Assembly (NCBI GenBank): GCA_013298665.1
Contig: JAAFIK010000014.1
Location: forward strand, 24,306 to 88,305
Length of the DNA: 64,000 nucleotides
Origin: Chitinophagales bacterium
GTDB taxonomy: Bacteria; Bacteroidota; Bacteroidia; Chitinophagales; Chitinophagaceae
Reading direction: 5' to 3'
Shown here: in pieces, positions 54,959 to 63,706 of the stretch
Position numbering within the stretch: the first letter of the stretch is position 1
Layout of the letters: each line of letters begins with the position of its first letter
Notes under the pieces: generated by a model
The model's database searches: none
What the model saw: only the letters and a program-made list of their open reading frames with translations
What the model was told of the DNA's origin: nothing
Position numbers and translations under genes: made by a program

Positions 54959-55243
54959 TCAGCAGATGGGTTTCATACCATCCCTCGCGGTTGCCGTTAC
55001 GGTTTGAACGCAACCACCCGCAGGCGTTGTGCAATTTGCTGTCGGACAGCCCGTTGTACAACCCGCGGTGGGGCAGTTGCAGGTGTTTGTCGGACAGGCA
55101 TTGGTTGGACAACCCACCGTGCAGGTAGAAGTGTCGCAGGGGCCAATCGTATCTGGTGGTGCTGGTTTACCGCCAATCAGGGCAGCACCATCAAGCTTCG
55201 ATACTGTGGCTTTGTTGAGCGACAGTTTTTTTACTTTCTTCAT
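54959..55243 (-). CDS. Lanthipeptide precursor A1
   Basis: The first precursor in transcription order, 94 residues. The leader MKKVKKLSLNKATVSKLDGAALIGG (25 residues) is the most divergent of the five but keeps LNKxTVSxL and the GG site. The 69-residue core has 11 cysteines and 16 threonines but only one serine. It contains repeats of the form CPTNAC, CPTNTC and CPTAGC, so methyllanthionine rings would dominate. It is the longest core, and the Cys spacing is unlike that of A3-A5. A leaderless core remnant lies 44 bases upstream. Confidence 0.92.
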   Translation of the reverse strand: MKKVKKLSLNKATVSKLDGAALIGGKPAPPDTIGPCDTSTCTVGCPTNACPTNTCNCPTAGCTTGCPTANCTTPAGGCVQTVTATARDGMKPIC

Positions 55244-55286
55244 TTGTTTTAATGTTTATGTGTGAATAATCAATACCCTCAATACA

Positions 55287-55427
55287 TTACCATCCCTGGC
55301 CGGCATTATCGGGCGTACAGCAATTGTCGTTGCACAGTATACCTGCTGTTGAACCGGTGATGGCACACCAGTGCTGCTGTTGGCGGAGGGGGTAGAGGCG
55401 CAGATGATGCCCGGTGAGCAGAAATGG
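55287..55427 (-). pseudogene. Leaderless lanthipeptide-like core remnant
   Basis: An open frame of 46 codons without any start codon ends in a Cys/Thr/Gly-rich segment (CAITGSTAGILCNDNCC followed by TPDNAGQGW and TAA). It lies in the same strand and order as the precursors, one gene-length upstream of A1. No KKLxLNK leader can be found in any frame upstream. It could be the tail of a sixth precursor that lost its leader. Chance is not excluded for a frame this short. Confidence 0.35.
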
Positions 55428-55635
55428 TTACCAATGGATCCGGTTGATAAATGTTGTCTTTTCTGCGGAGCCCGTTATGCGGTGCTTAAAATGTTCCTGG
55501 TGCCTGGCTGTATTTTCTGTGTTTTTTTCTTTGTACAAACTTACAGCAATGGTGTACTACAAAAAATACTGCATATGCCATATTTTCAGGGATGGTGTCT
55601 GCAAAAAAATGGAATAAAAGAGACCTGCATCACGA

Positions 55636-55725
55636 TGTTATCTTTTTTCAGCAAAAGAAAAAAAAGTAACAGTATTGTTATCTTTTTTTTGTTATCAAAA
55701 AAATAATAACAGAAAAAAGATAACA
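55636..55725. repeat. TGTTATC repeats and inverted repeats
   Basis: TGTTATC occurs at 55636, 55676 and 55690, and its complement in GAAAAAAGATAACA at 55712-55725. The first copy with its T run (55636-55649) and the last one form perfect 14-base inverted arms. This AT-rich stretch lies between the remnant and the DUF4249 gene. Nothing else in 55428-55914 looks like a gene. Confidence 0.6.
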
Positions 55726-55914
55726 GAAAAGAATCGCAGGATCATGACCATACAAAAGGCCACATTTTTTATCCAGGGGTTTTGCAGTAGCAAAATCTGG
55801 ATTTATCTCAGCAGCTTACTGTACAATATTGTGCAATTTCCGGGGAGTGGCCGGCGCGGAAGGCCTCCCGCAGCAATATTGCTGCAAGCCATGATTTTCT
55901 CGTAAATTTGTACC

Positions 55915-56796
55915 ATGAAAAAGCTTTGGTATGGGCTGTTCCTGCTGGTAATGGCCTCCTCTTGCGAAAAAAATATCGATTTTAAGCTGGACGATGCGCC
56001 CGAGGTACTGGTAGTGGATGCGCAGATTGAACAGGATATGGCGCCCGTGGTTGTACTCACCAGGAGCCTGGATTACTTCCAGCGCATCAATGCACAGGTA
56101 TTGGCGGGTACTTTTGTACGCAATGCAGTTGTAACCATCTCGAATGGTACGCTCACCCACCGGCTCAGGGAATATACCGTTCCGGTAGCGCCGGGTTTTA
56201 ACCTCTATTATTATTCTGTTGACAGCGCTAACCTGGCCACGGCTTTTGCGGGGGCGTTCAACACGCAATACCAGTTGCGCATCCAGGCCGATGGAAAAGA
56301 ATACACTTCCACCACCCGGTTGCCATTGCTGGCCAAAAAACCCGACAGCATCTGGTGGGAAAAAGCACCCCTGAACCCGGATACCAATAAAGTTGTACTC
56401 ATAACCCGGGCTACCGACCCGCCGGGGCTGGGCAATTATATCCGTTATTTTACCAAAAAGAACAGGGAAGCCTTCCTTCCCGGCGAAAATTCTGTATTTG
56501 ATGACGGGGTGATAGATGGTACAACATATCAGTTGCGGGTTGATCCCGGAGTGGACCGCAACAATAAAATACCTTACGACAGCAACTATTTTAAGCGTGG
56601 CGATACCATTACCCTGAAACTCTGTAATATCGACCGGGCTACTTTTACCTTCTGGAATACCTGGGAATTTGCTTACCAGAGTATTGGTAATCCCTTTGCG
56701 CAGCCCAACAAGGTGATCGGCAATATTTCCAATGGCGCGCTGGGGGCTTTTTGCGGATATGCCGCCTGGTACAAAACACTAATCATTCCCCGCTGA
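55915..56796 (+). CDS. DUF4249 family lipoprotein
   Basis: A 293-residue lipoprotein (MKKLWYGLFLLVMASSC, Cys17 as anchor) with EKNIDFKLDDAPEVLVVDAQIEQD at the start of the mature part and later LRIQADGKEYTSTTRLP. This pattern is that of DUF4249, a Bacteroidota family usually encoded beside SusC-like TonB receptors. No receptor is next to it here. It faces away from the lanthipeptide array and is followed by trxB in the same direction. The role is unknown. Confidence 0.85.
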   Translation: MKKLWYGLFLLVMASSCEKNIDFKLDDAPEVLVVDAQIEQDMAPVVVLTRSLDYFQRINAQVLAGTFVRNAVVTISNGTLTHRLREYTVPVAPGFNLYYYSVDSANLATAFAGAFNTQYQLRIQADGKEYTSTTRLPLLAKKPDSIWWEKAPLNPDTNKVVLITRATDPPGLGNYIRYFTKKNREAFLPGENSVFDDGVIDGTTYQLRVDPGVDRNNKIPYDSNYFKRGDTITLKLCNIDRATFTFWNTWEFAYQSIGNPFAQPNKVIGNISNGALGAFCGYAAWYKTLIIPR

Positions 56797-56884
56797 GGTG
56801 GAATTTGCTGCCTTACCCGGTCAATCCTGTACCGGGATAAAGCCGTATATGACAAAAAAATTATCTTCATCACAAATAAGCAGT

Positions 56885-57832
56885 ATGGGAGAAGGAACAA
56901 CGGAAAAAGTACATTGCCTGATCATCGGTTCGGGACCGGCAGGTTATACCGCAGCCATTTATGCCAGCAGGGCCAACCTCAAACCGGTCTTATACCAGGG
57001 GGTACAGCCGGGGGGGCAACTGACGATCACCACAGAAGTAGAGAACTATCCCGGTTATCCCGATGGCATACAGGGGCCGGAAATGATGGTGCATTTTGAA
57101 AAACAAGCCGCCCGTATGGGAGCAGATATCCGTTACGGACTGGCCACTGCAGTAGATTTTACCGGTCCGGTACATCGTGTACAGATTGATGAGGGGCAGT
57201 GGATTGAAGCAGATTCGGTGATCATTTCCACCGGGGCTTCGGCCAAATGGCTGGGGCTGGAAAGTGAGCAGCGGCTCAATGGGTATGGCGTAAGTGCCTG
57301 TGCGGTTTGTGATGGGTTCTTTTTCAAAGGCAAGGAGGTGGCGATTGTAGGTGCGGGCGATACAGCCGCTGAGGAAGCGCTGTACCTGAGCAAATTATGT
57401 ACAACGGTACACATGTTTATCCGCCGCGATGCCATGCGCGCCAGCAAAGTGATGCAGGAACGCGTATTGAATACCCCGAATATCAACATGTACTGGAATA
57501 CCGAGACGGACGAAATTCTCGGCGATAAGAAAGTAGAAGCCGTACGCATCCGCAACAACGTTACGGGTGCTGCTACAGATATACCGGTGAGTGCTTTTTT
57601 TGTAGCCATTGGTCACCAGCCCAATTCGGATATTTTTAAGGGCTGGATTGATATGGATGATGCGGGTTATATCAAAACCATACCCGGTACGGCCAAAACC
57701 AATGTGGAAGGTGTTTTTGCCTCTGGCGATGTGCAGGATAAAATTTACCGCCAGGCCGTTACTGCCGCGGGTAGTGGCTGTATGGCCGCATTGGATGCCG
57801 AGCGTTACCTGGGTGAGAAGGGATTACATTAA
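56885..57832 (+). CDS. trxB: Thioredoxin reductase
   Basis: NADPH-dependent flavoenzyme that reduces thioredoxin. The sequence shows the FAD motif LIIGSGPAGYTAAIYASRANL, the redox pair in CAVCDGFFFKGK near residue 140, the NADPH motif VGAGDTAAEEALYLSKL and the C-terminal FASGDVQDKIYRQAVTAAGSGCMAAL. I chose ATG 56885 (MGEGTTEKVHCLIIG) because family members usually begin a few residues before the FAD strand; ATG 56849 adds 12 residues. Length from 56885 is 315, which is typical. Confidence 0.95.
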   Translation: MGEGTTEKVHCLIIGSGPAGYTAAIYASRANLKPVLYQGVQPGGQLTITTEVENYPGYPDGIQGPEMMVHFEKQAARMGADIRYGLATAVDFTGPVHRVQIDEGQWIEADSVIISTGASAKWLGLESEQRLNGYGVSACAVCDGFFFKGKEVAIVGAGDTAAEEALYLSKLCTTVHMFIRRDAMRASKVMQERVLNTPNINMYWNTETDEILGDKKVEAVRIRNNVTGAATDIPVSAFFVAIGHQPNSDIFKGWIDMDDAGYIKTIPGTAKTNVEGVFASGDVQDKIYRQAVTAAGSGCMAALDAERYLGEKGLH

Positions 57833-57928
57833 TTTTTCAGTCCGGATTTTTCAGCCAACTGCAAAATCCGGGTTAAACGCATACACCATTGCTGTATCTG
57901 GTGTATTAATTATATTTGTATCATCGCT

Positions 57929-58294
57929 ATGCCGGCAACCTTTCATTTTACCATTGCCCTGAATCAACTGCGTTTTTATGCAGGGCATGGCGTATGTGAT
58001 GGGGAGGAACTGGCGGGTAGTGAATACCTTGTTGATGCTTTACTGGAATTTGAAACCACGGAACCCATCCTGGCATTAGAACAAACCATCAATTATGCAG
58101 CTATTTATACCCTTGTGAAGCAGCGGATGACACAGCCCGCCGGTCTGTTGGAAACCCTGGCGCAGGAAATCGCCGGATCGGTGCACGAAGCAGATCAAAG
58201 GGTAAAGCAGGCAACGATCAGTATCCGTAAACTCAATCCACCCATCGAAGGGTTTTCCGGTACCGTTGGGGTTACCTGCAAAGTGGTATTTTAA
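57929..58294 (+). CDS. folB: Dihydroneopterin aldolase
   Basis: Splits dihydroneopterin to give the pterin for folate synthesis. The 121-residue protein has the FYAGHGVCDGEEL segment near residue 17, NYAAIYTLVKQRM near 53, LLETLAQEIAGSV near 72 and a C-terminal VTCKVVF strand, as in FolB. The conserved Lys (KLNPPIEG) near residue 104 is present. It stands alone, 96 bases after trxB and 26 bases before the TPR gene. Confidence 0.92.
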   Translation: MPATFHFTIALNQLRFYAGHGVCDGEELAGSEYLVDALLEFETTEPILALEQTINYAAIYTLVKQRMTQPAGLLETLAQEIAGSVHEADQRVKQATISIRKLNPPIEGFSGTVGVTCKVVF

Positions 58295-58320
58295 CATCGA
58301 AAACAGCGCAGTCCATCAAT

Positions 58321-59073
58321 ATGAAACGTATGCTTTGGCTTTTTTTTATGCTGATGAATCTTTTTGCCGCATCAGCGCAGGATATCAACGCCATTATCCG
58401 TGAAGGCGATCGCCTCGAAGCCATTCCTGATGAAACGGCGGCTTTTAAAAAATTTAAGGAAGTGCTTAAGGTGCAGGCCAATAATGTGTATGCCCTTACC
58501 CGTTGCAGTGAACTCTGCAGCCGTATCGGTAAACGTTGTGCCGATGCCAAAACCCGGGATGATTACTATTCGGGGGCTAAGATTTATGCCGAAACGGCGC
58601 TGAAGGTGAACCCGGCAAGCAGCGATGCCAATTGCGTAATGGCCATTGCCATGGGCAGGGTGGCGCTCAGCAAGAGCGGCAAAGAAAAAATAAGTGCGGC
58701 CAAGGAAATCAAGCGGTATGCAGAACTGTCGCTGAAATACAACCAGGCTAATTTTAAAGCCTGGCATGTGCTGGGTAAATGGCATTATGAAGTGAGTAAC
58801 CTGAGCATGTTTGAGCGGGCGGCGGCCAAAGTGTTTTTTGGCGGGGTACCGGCGGCATCACTTACCGAATCGATCAATGCGTATGAAAAAGCCCGGCAGC
58901 TTGATGCTGGTTTTGTCCTCAATTACCTCGAACTGGCAAAGGCGTATAAACGCAATAAACAAAAAGACAAGGCGATTGCCCTGCTCAAAACCCTGCTTAA
59001 CCTGCCCAATAAAACGGAGGATGATGAAACGGTAAAGAAGGAATCCCGGGGTCTGCTGAAAGAATGGGAGTAG
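58321..59073 (+). CDS. Secreted TPR-repeat protein
   Basis: A 250-residue protein with a signal peptide (MKRMLWLFFMLMNLFAASAQ) and several tetratricopeptide-like helices: INAIIREGDRLEAIPDETAAFKKFKEVLK, the Ala-rich ANCVMAIAMGRVAL region and NAYEKARQLDAGFVLNYLELAKAYKR. The overall layout resembles the RMDN-type TPR proteins, in my judgement. It probably mediates protein contacts in the periplasm. It lies 26 bases after folB on the same strand and may share its transcript. Confidence 0.75.
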   Translation: MKRMLWLFFMLMNLFAASAQDINAIIREGDRLEAIPDETAAFKKFKEVLKVQANNVYALTRCSELCSRIGKRCADAKTRDDYYSGAKIYAETALKVNPASSDANCVMAIAMGRVALSKSGKEKISAAKEIKRYAELSLKYNQANFKAWHVLGKWHYEVSNLSMFERAAAKVFFGGVPAASLTESINAYEKARQLDAGFVLNYLELAKAYKRNKQKDKAIALLKTLLNLPNKTEDDETVKKESRGLLKEWE

Positions 59074-59196
59074 GCCAGCGGGGTGTTTGTTCTTTGCATT
59101 TCCGGTAAACCAAGATTTTTACCATCTTTACCCACAAAACTGCCATAAAAGAGCCCCTCTGTGCATTTACTTTTGTTTTAATTAAACATCAGTAAA

Positions 59197-60708
59197 ATGA
59201 AAAAAATACTTTTCCTCTTTGTTTTTTGTTGTGTATCAGGCCTTTGTTCATTTTCGCAGCACAATGCCGGCAACAACGGAAAAATTTTGTTGATTGCCTC
59301 CAATCCGGCGGTAAGTAAACAAACCGGCTGGCCTATTGGTGTTTGGGCGGCGGAAGTCATACATCCCTTCTGGGAATTTTCTTTGGCTGGCTATAGTGTT
59401 GATATTGCCAGTCCGGAGGGGGGCGAAATTAAAATTGATGGGTTCAGCGATCCTGAAGACGCCAGTAAATACGCCGCATGGGATTATTTATCGCTTGGGT
59501 TCTTAAAAGACCCGGAGAAAGCCAAACTGCTGAAAAATACCCTCAAACTCTCTGCTGTAAATCCCGACGACTATAAAGCGATACTGGTATGTGGTGGCCA
59601 GGGCCCCATGTATACCTTTATTGACAACGCCGCATTGCATCAATTCTTTGTTGATTTCTATCAAACGGGTAAGCCCGCAGCGGCTATTTGCCATGGTACC
59701 TGCATTTTACTGAAAACAAAACTGCCCAACGGTAAGTATTTGGTGGAAGGAAAAAAATGGACGGGCTTTGCCAACAGTGAGGAAAATTATGCGGATGCTT
59801 ATGTGGGCAAACAAATCCAGCCGTTCCGGATAGAAGACCTGGCGAGGAAAATACCCGGGTCCAAATTTACCGTAGCCCCGATGTTTTCGGCATTCGCTGT
59901 TCAGGATGGTAACCTGATCACCGGGCAGCAACAAAACAGCGGGGCAGAAGCTGCAAAATTAGTGATTGCCCGGTTGGAAAAAGACAAGGCACGTTACCCG
60001 ACTTATATTCTTGTACATGGCGCATGGGCAGATGAAAGTGCCTGGGGTTTTGTACGAAATCAACTGGCGCAAAACGCAAATGTAGTGGTGGTCAACCTTC
60101 CTGCACATGGCGCCGACAATACCTATGGTGCAGGCATCGGGTTAAGCGAATATGTAAAAACAGTAACCGCCGCCGTAAATGAGCAGCAGGGTAAGGTAAT
60201 ACTGGTGGGGCATAGCATGGCCGGTGCCATCATTTCGCAGGTAGCTGAAAATATACCGGCAAAGATTGCTAAACTGGTTTATGTGGCTGCCTACCTGCCA
60301 AAGAACGGCGAAAACGTTTCTGGCATTACCAATAAGTTTTTAAACAACAAGCCCATTGAGGTATTTGAATTCAATAAAGATTACTCGCTAGTGAGCATCA
60401 AAAAAGAAGCGCTTGCAAATGTAGTGTGTGCAGACTGTCCCGATTATATGAAAGACATACTGGTGAAATACCACCGGGCAGAACCCGTAAAGGGCTTGAA
60501 CGACAATGTAAAGCTTTCCGCAAAATTTGCAGCCATTCCCAAGTATTATATTTCCACCAAAAACGATTATGCGGTACCTTATGCGCTGCAGCAGCAAATG
60601 ATCAAAGAGAATGGTACGGTAAAGCAGGTATTTGAAATGAATACATCCCACCTGCCATTTGTAGCGCAACCGCAGGCGTTTCTCAATATCCTGCTGGGCA
60701 TAAAATAA
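59197..60708 (+). CDS. Fusion of DJ-1/PfpI domain and alpha/beta hydrolase, secreted
   Basis: A 503-residue protein with a signal peptide (1-20). Residues of about 28-262 form a DJ-1/PfpI class I glutamine amidotransferase-like domain of the Hsp31/glyoxalase III type: WPIGVWAAEVIHPFWEF with the conserved Glu, and the nucleophile Cys165-His166 in AAAICHGTCI. Residues of about 267-503 form an alpha/beta hydrolase: VHGAWADESAW oxyanion region, Ser340 in VGHSMAGAI and a late His in TSHLPF, as in the salicylate-esterase-like group. The two domains are joined by a short linker. It is followed by a DUF481 gene 26 bases on. Confidence 0.87.
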   Translation: MKKILFLFVFCCVSGLCSFSQHNAGNNGKILLIASNPAVSKQTGWPIGVWAAEVIHPFWEFSLAGYSVDIASPEGGEIKIDGFSDPEDASKYAAWDYLSLGFLKDPEKAKLLKNTLKLSAVNPDDYKAILVCGGQGPMYTFIDNAALHQFFVDFYQTGKPAAAICHGTCILLKTKLPNGKYLVEGKKWTGFANSEENYADAYVGKQIQPFRIEDLARKIPGSKFTVAPMFSAFAVQDGNLITGQQQNSGAEAAKLVIARLEKDKARYPTYILVHGAWADESAWGFVRNQLAQNANVVVVNLPAHGADNTYGAGIGLSEYVKTVTAAVNEQQGKVILVGHSMAGAIISQVAENIPAKIAKLVYVAAYLPKNGENVSGITNKFLNNKPIEVFEFNKDYSLVSIKKEALANVVCADCPDYMKDILVKYHRAEPVKGLNDNVKLSAKFAAIPKYYISTKNDYAVPYALQQQMIKENGTVKQVFEMNTSHLPFVAQPQAFLNILLGIK

Positions 60709-60734
60709 AGGGTACACCAGTAAAACAGTACGAT

Positions 60735-61502
60735 ATGAAAGGAATGGCTTTTATTCTATTGGTATTGGCGCCAACTATTTTCCTGAGGGCCCAACTGAAT
60801 GAAAGTGATACCCTGCATTACCAGGTCAGGATGGGGGTAACCGGCAACATACAAAGGGGCAATGTAAAGGTTACCACCATCCGCTGCAGGTTAGACGTTA
60901 CGTATGCGCCCAATGCGGACTGGGCGTTTAAAACACAAAACAATACCTTGTACCAGGCTTTTGCTGCCAAAGCAGACAACGACCTTTTCAGCAGAAACTA
61001 TCTGTATGTCAAACCCGGAAAAAAGCTGTATCCTTATGCCATCGCTTATGCGTCCACGAACTACCGGCGTAAAATCGACAGTCGTTTTTTTGCCGGTGCC
61101 GGTCTTACCTGGCAAATGATCAATACGGCGGATCATGTCCTGAAATTGTCTGCAAATACAGTATATGAAAAAACCACCTTCAGGGGCAGCAGCTTTAATT
61201 TACCGGAATTTAATGGTATGGATGAAGCAAGTGTTTGGCGGGCCACAGTTTACCTGTCCGGGTTGCATAATCTTTTGGGAAAGCGTATCCGCCTGTACTA
61301 TGATGCTTTCTGGCAACCCGCCTTCAGCAGCGGCAAGGATTACCGGGTTGAGTACGATATCGGGCTGGACTTTCCTGTATGGAAAGGGCTTGCTTTCAAT
61401 TGTCTTTACTCGTATAAACACGAAAACCTCGTGGTTACAAAAATAAAGCAGGATGATACCATACTGACCTTTGGGCTGGCATACAATTTCAAAAGAAAAT
61501 GA
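60735..61502 (+). CDS. DUF481 outer-membrane protein
   Basis: A 255-residue protein with a signal peptide (MKGMAFILLVLAPTIFLRAQ) and a beta-barrel-like mature part: alternating strands such as LHYQVRMGVTGNIQRGNVKVTTIR, RKIDSRFFAGAGLTWQMI and a terminal ILTFGLAYNFKRK. DUF481 proteins are salt-inducible or putative porin-like outer-membrane proteins. It ends in an ATGA overlap with the YdcZ-type transporter. Function unknown. Confidence 0.78.
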   Translation: MKGMAFILLVLAPTIFLRAQLNESDTLHYQVRMGVTGNIQRGNVKVTTIRCRLDVTYAPNADWAFKTQNNTLYQAFAAKADNDLFSRNYLYVKPGKKLYPYAIAYASTNYRRKIDSRFFAGAGLTWQMINTADHVLKLSANTVYEKTTFRGSSFNLPEFNGMDEASVWRATVYLSGLHNLLGKRIRLYYDAFWQPAFSSGKDYRVEYDIGLDFPVWKGLAFNCLYSYKHENLVVTKIKQDDTILTFGLAYNFKRK

Positions 61503-61954
61503 GAATGAATACCTCCTTATTGTTTATACTGCCGGCGATAGCCGCCGGAGCCATGATCCCTTTTCAAAGTGCCATGAACACGCAGTTGGGCAAAAGTTTG
61601 CAGAGTCCATATTTTTCTGCATTAACCGTATTTGCGGTGGCATGGGTGGGTCTGGCCATCTGCATCATGGTATCCCGATTGCCGATACCTGGTGCGGCAC
61701 AGTTTGCGGCTGCACCAAAATGGAGTTATCTGGGCGGCATATTGGGGGGTATCTATATCCTGCTGATTGTGCTTTTGGCACCCAAACTTGGTATTGGTAA
61801 TGTAACTGTACTGGTACTGATGGGGCAGATACTGGCGGCAATCGTGATCGACCAGTTTGGGTTGCTGGGCGCTGTTGTGCATACCCTTAACTGGCAGCGG
61901 GCTTTGGGCGTAGTGCTCTTGTGTAGTGGGGTATACCTGATTAAAAAGTTTTAG
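61499..61954 (+). CDS. YdcZ-type (DUF606) small DMT transporter
   Basis: A 151-residue inner-membrane protein with five hydrophobic segments. IPFQSAMNTQLGKSLQSPYFSALTVFAVAWVGL at the start and GQILAAIVIDQFGLLG with VVLLCSGVYLIKKF at the end are typical of the DUF606/YdcZ group of the drug/metabolite transporter superfamily, which works as half-size units. The ATG overlaps the DUF481 stop by four bases, and Met3 is an alternative start. The substrate is unknown. Confidence 0.85.
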   Translation: MRMNTSLLFILPAIAAGAMIPFQSAMNTQLGKSLQSPYFSALTVFAVAWVGLAICIMVSRLPIPGAAQFAAAPKWSYLGGILGGIYILLIVLLAPKLGIGNVTVLVLMGQILAAIVIDQFGLLGAVVHTLNWQRALGVVLLCSGVYLIKKF

Positions 61955-62048
61955 TGGATGCGGGCAGGGCTGATCCATGCCCGGCAACATTTTTTTACTA
62001 AATGTAGCCGTTGCACCCGATACCAGAAAAATATTGTACCGGGGAGTA

Positions 62049-62537
62049 TTACCAGTCAAAAGAAAATGTCTGCCCCTTACGCCAATACAGCAGGGCAATA
62101 AGGATAGCGAAGGGTATTACTCTGTACAAAGGGCTGGCTTTTTTTAAAGATAACGCCGTTGATAAAGAAATCAGTATAAAGACCAATGGGGTTAATAAAA
62201 ATGACCATATTGCTGCTACCGAAAAGGGACGTTGCAAAATCAGTTGTTGCCTGATGATCTGGTAAGCCAGCGTGGCGATAAATATTACTGCTGTAGACAG
62301 CAGCATAAGCTTGAGTACTGATGTACTTTGGTTGATCCGTAATAAAACCTTTTGAAATACCAGGTCTGTAACAATAAGTACAATCGCCATCAGCAGGGTA
62401 TAGGTGCCGATGGCGATTCCGGGAAAAAATTCAGGAATATCCAGGCGGGAATAATTGGTAAGCCAGAGAATACTGAGTAACAACAATAATAATATGCAAC
62501 AGAACAGGGCAGTGATTTTTACTTCTTTATCATTCAT
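62049..62537 (-). CDS. Polytopic membrane protein
   Basis: A 162-residue protein with four or five hydrophobic segments (about residues 9-26, 42-62, 75-95, 107-130 and 138-150). No conserved polar motif was recognised. It is convergent with the YdcZ-type gene and codirectional with the PhyH gene, from which it is separated by 149 bases. I cannot assign a family or role. Confidence 0.65.
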   Translation of the reverse strand: MNDKEVKITALFCCILLLLLLSILWLTNYSRLDIPEFFPGIAIGTYTLLMAIVLIVTDLVFQKVLLRINQSTSVLKLMLLSTAVIFIATLAYQIIRQQLILQRPFSVAAIWSFLLTPLVFILISLSTALSLKKASPLYRVIPFAILIALLYWRKGQTFSFDW

Positions 62538-62686
62538 ATGATGGCGTATAAAAGTTCAGGCCGAAGTTAATGGGTGTTGGGTATGCCACAAACCTGTGCC
62601 GGTTTTGTTGTCGTGACACCTGGCAAGATAATCATTAGCTGCCGGATGCAGAACATGGTATTGTCATTCATACTTACACCTGCGGC

Positions 62687-63703
62687 TTATACCCACTTCT
62701 CCTGCATTTCCTCCAGCGGAGGATACCAATTGATGTATTGTACCAGCCTGGGTAAACCGGCCCTGTTGGGACTGCTGCTGTGCGGCAGTTTATGGTTCCA
62801 GATGATAAAATCGCCCGCTCCGGCAGCAACCGGTATGGGGAGGAAGCCTGAAAAATCGATTTTGCGCGGGTTGGTATTTGGGGGCAGGGTATGCAGCCAG
62901 TTTTCGAGGTGGTGGTGAAAGCCCGGCACTAAAGCGAGCGCGCCCTGGTTGGCTGCAGTATCGGTGAGGTATAAAATGCCCTGTGTGCCGAACGGGATGG
63001 GTGTGGCCAGGCTTACATCCCAATGCAAGCCGATACCCATGTACCGGTAGCTGTCTGTTTCCGGGGGATTAAAACCACACTTATCCGTGGTAACGATTAA
63101 ATCCGTCCGCTGCCAGAGTTGTTCAAAAGCCCTTCTTATCGTTGCCGAATTACGGTTTTTATCGATTGCCGGATGCCTGTACAGCGGTACCATGATGCCC
63201 TGTGCCGGATGATCCTTTTTGTACCAGGAAACAGGATCCTGTGCGTCCATTTGCAGGTAGTGCCAGATGGCTTCCCGGCTGGCAGCACAATCTTCTTCTG
63301 CAACAGCGTTTTTAATGACCACGTACCCATGCTCTTCCCAAAAGGCAATATCTTCCGGCGTAAGCACGTCTGCTGCAACCGGTGGCTGCGAACTTGCCGT
63401 GTTGTGCAGTAAAGCGTTGCATTGTTGTATCGTTTGGGCAGTAACCTGGCGCCCCCCCTGACTGGTTACCCATTGCTCAAAGGTTTCAAAATCCGGCTGC
63501 TGTTCGTGCAGGTACTGGTAGGCGGGCAGGAGCCCCAGCCCCAGAAAGTTGAGCAGGGCAATATCGAGCTCCCGTTCGTGGCGGTACTGTTCGCTTATGT
63601 TTGTACCAGTCATTACCTTGGCCCATAATCTTTTTAAATGGCAGATACCGGTACTGCCGGTATCTGTACTTGCGGGGAGGGACAATTTGTTGGCAGGTTG
63701 CAT
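62687..63703 (-). CDS. Phytanoyl-CoA dioxygenase (PhyH) family protein
   Basis: Fe(II)/2-oxoglutarate-dependent oxygenase family, 338 residues. The metal ligands are visible as the HWD motif (IGLHWDVSLA near residue 225) and a late His in IIWNHKLPHSSSPNR, followed by Arg for 2-oxoglutarate. The opening DIAFWEEHGYVVIKNAVAEEDC near 117 is the usual PhyH entry. About 100 extra residues precede it. The ORF start at 63703 is kept, but Met31 (63613) is possible. It starts three bases after a small degenerate zinc-ribbon gene. Natural substrate unknown. Confidence 0.88.
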   Translation of the reverse strand: MQPANKLSLPASTDTGSTGICHLKRLWAKVMTGTNISEQYRHERELDIALLNFLGLGLLPAYQYLHEQQPDFETFEQWVTSQGGRQVTAQTIQQCNALLHNTASSQPPVAADVLTPEDIAFWEEHGYVVIKNAVAEEDCAASREAIWHYLQMDAQDPVSWYKKDHPAQGIMVPLYRHPAIDKNRNSATIRRAFEQLWQRTDLIVTTDKCGFNPPETDSYRYMGIGLHWDVSLATPIPFGTQGILYLTDTAANQGALALVPGFHHHLENWLHTLPPNTNPRKIDFSGFLPIPVAAGAGDFIIWNHKLPHSSSPNRAGLPRLVQYINWYPPLEEMQEKWV

Positions 63704-63706
63704 ACT

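Noticed and set aside
55371..55706. 111-codon plus-strand frame upstream of the DUF4249 gene
   Set aside because: Low-complexity tail and no family features; overlaps the repeat region.
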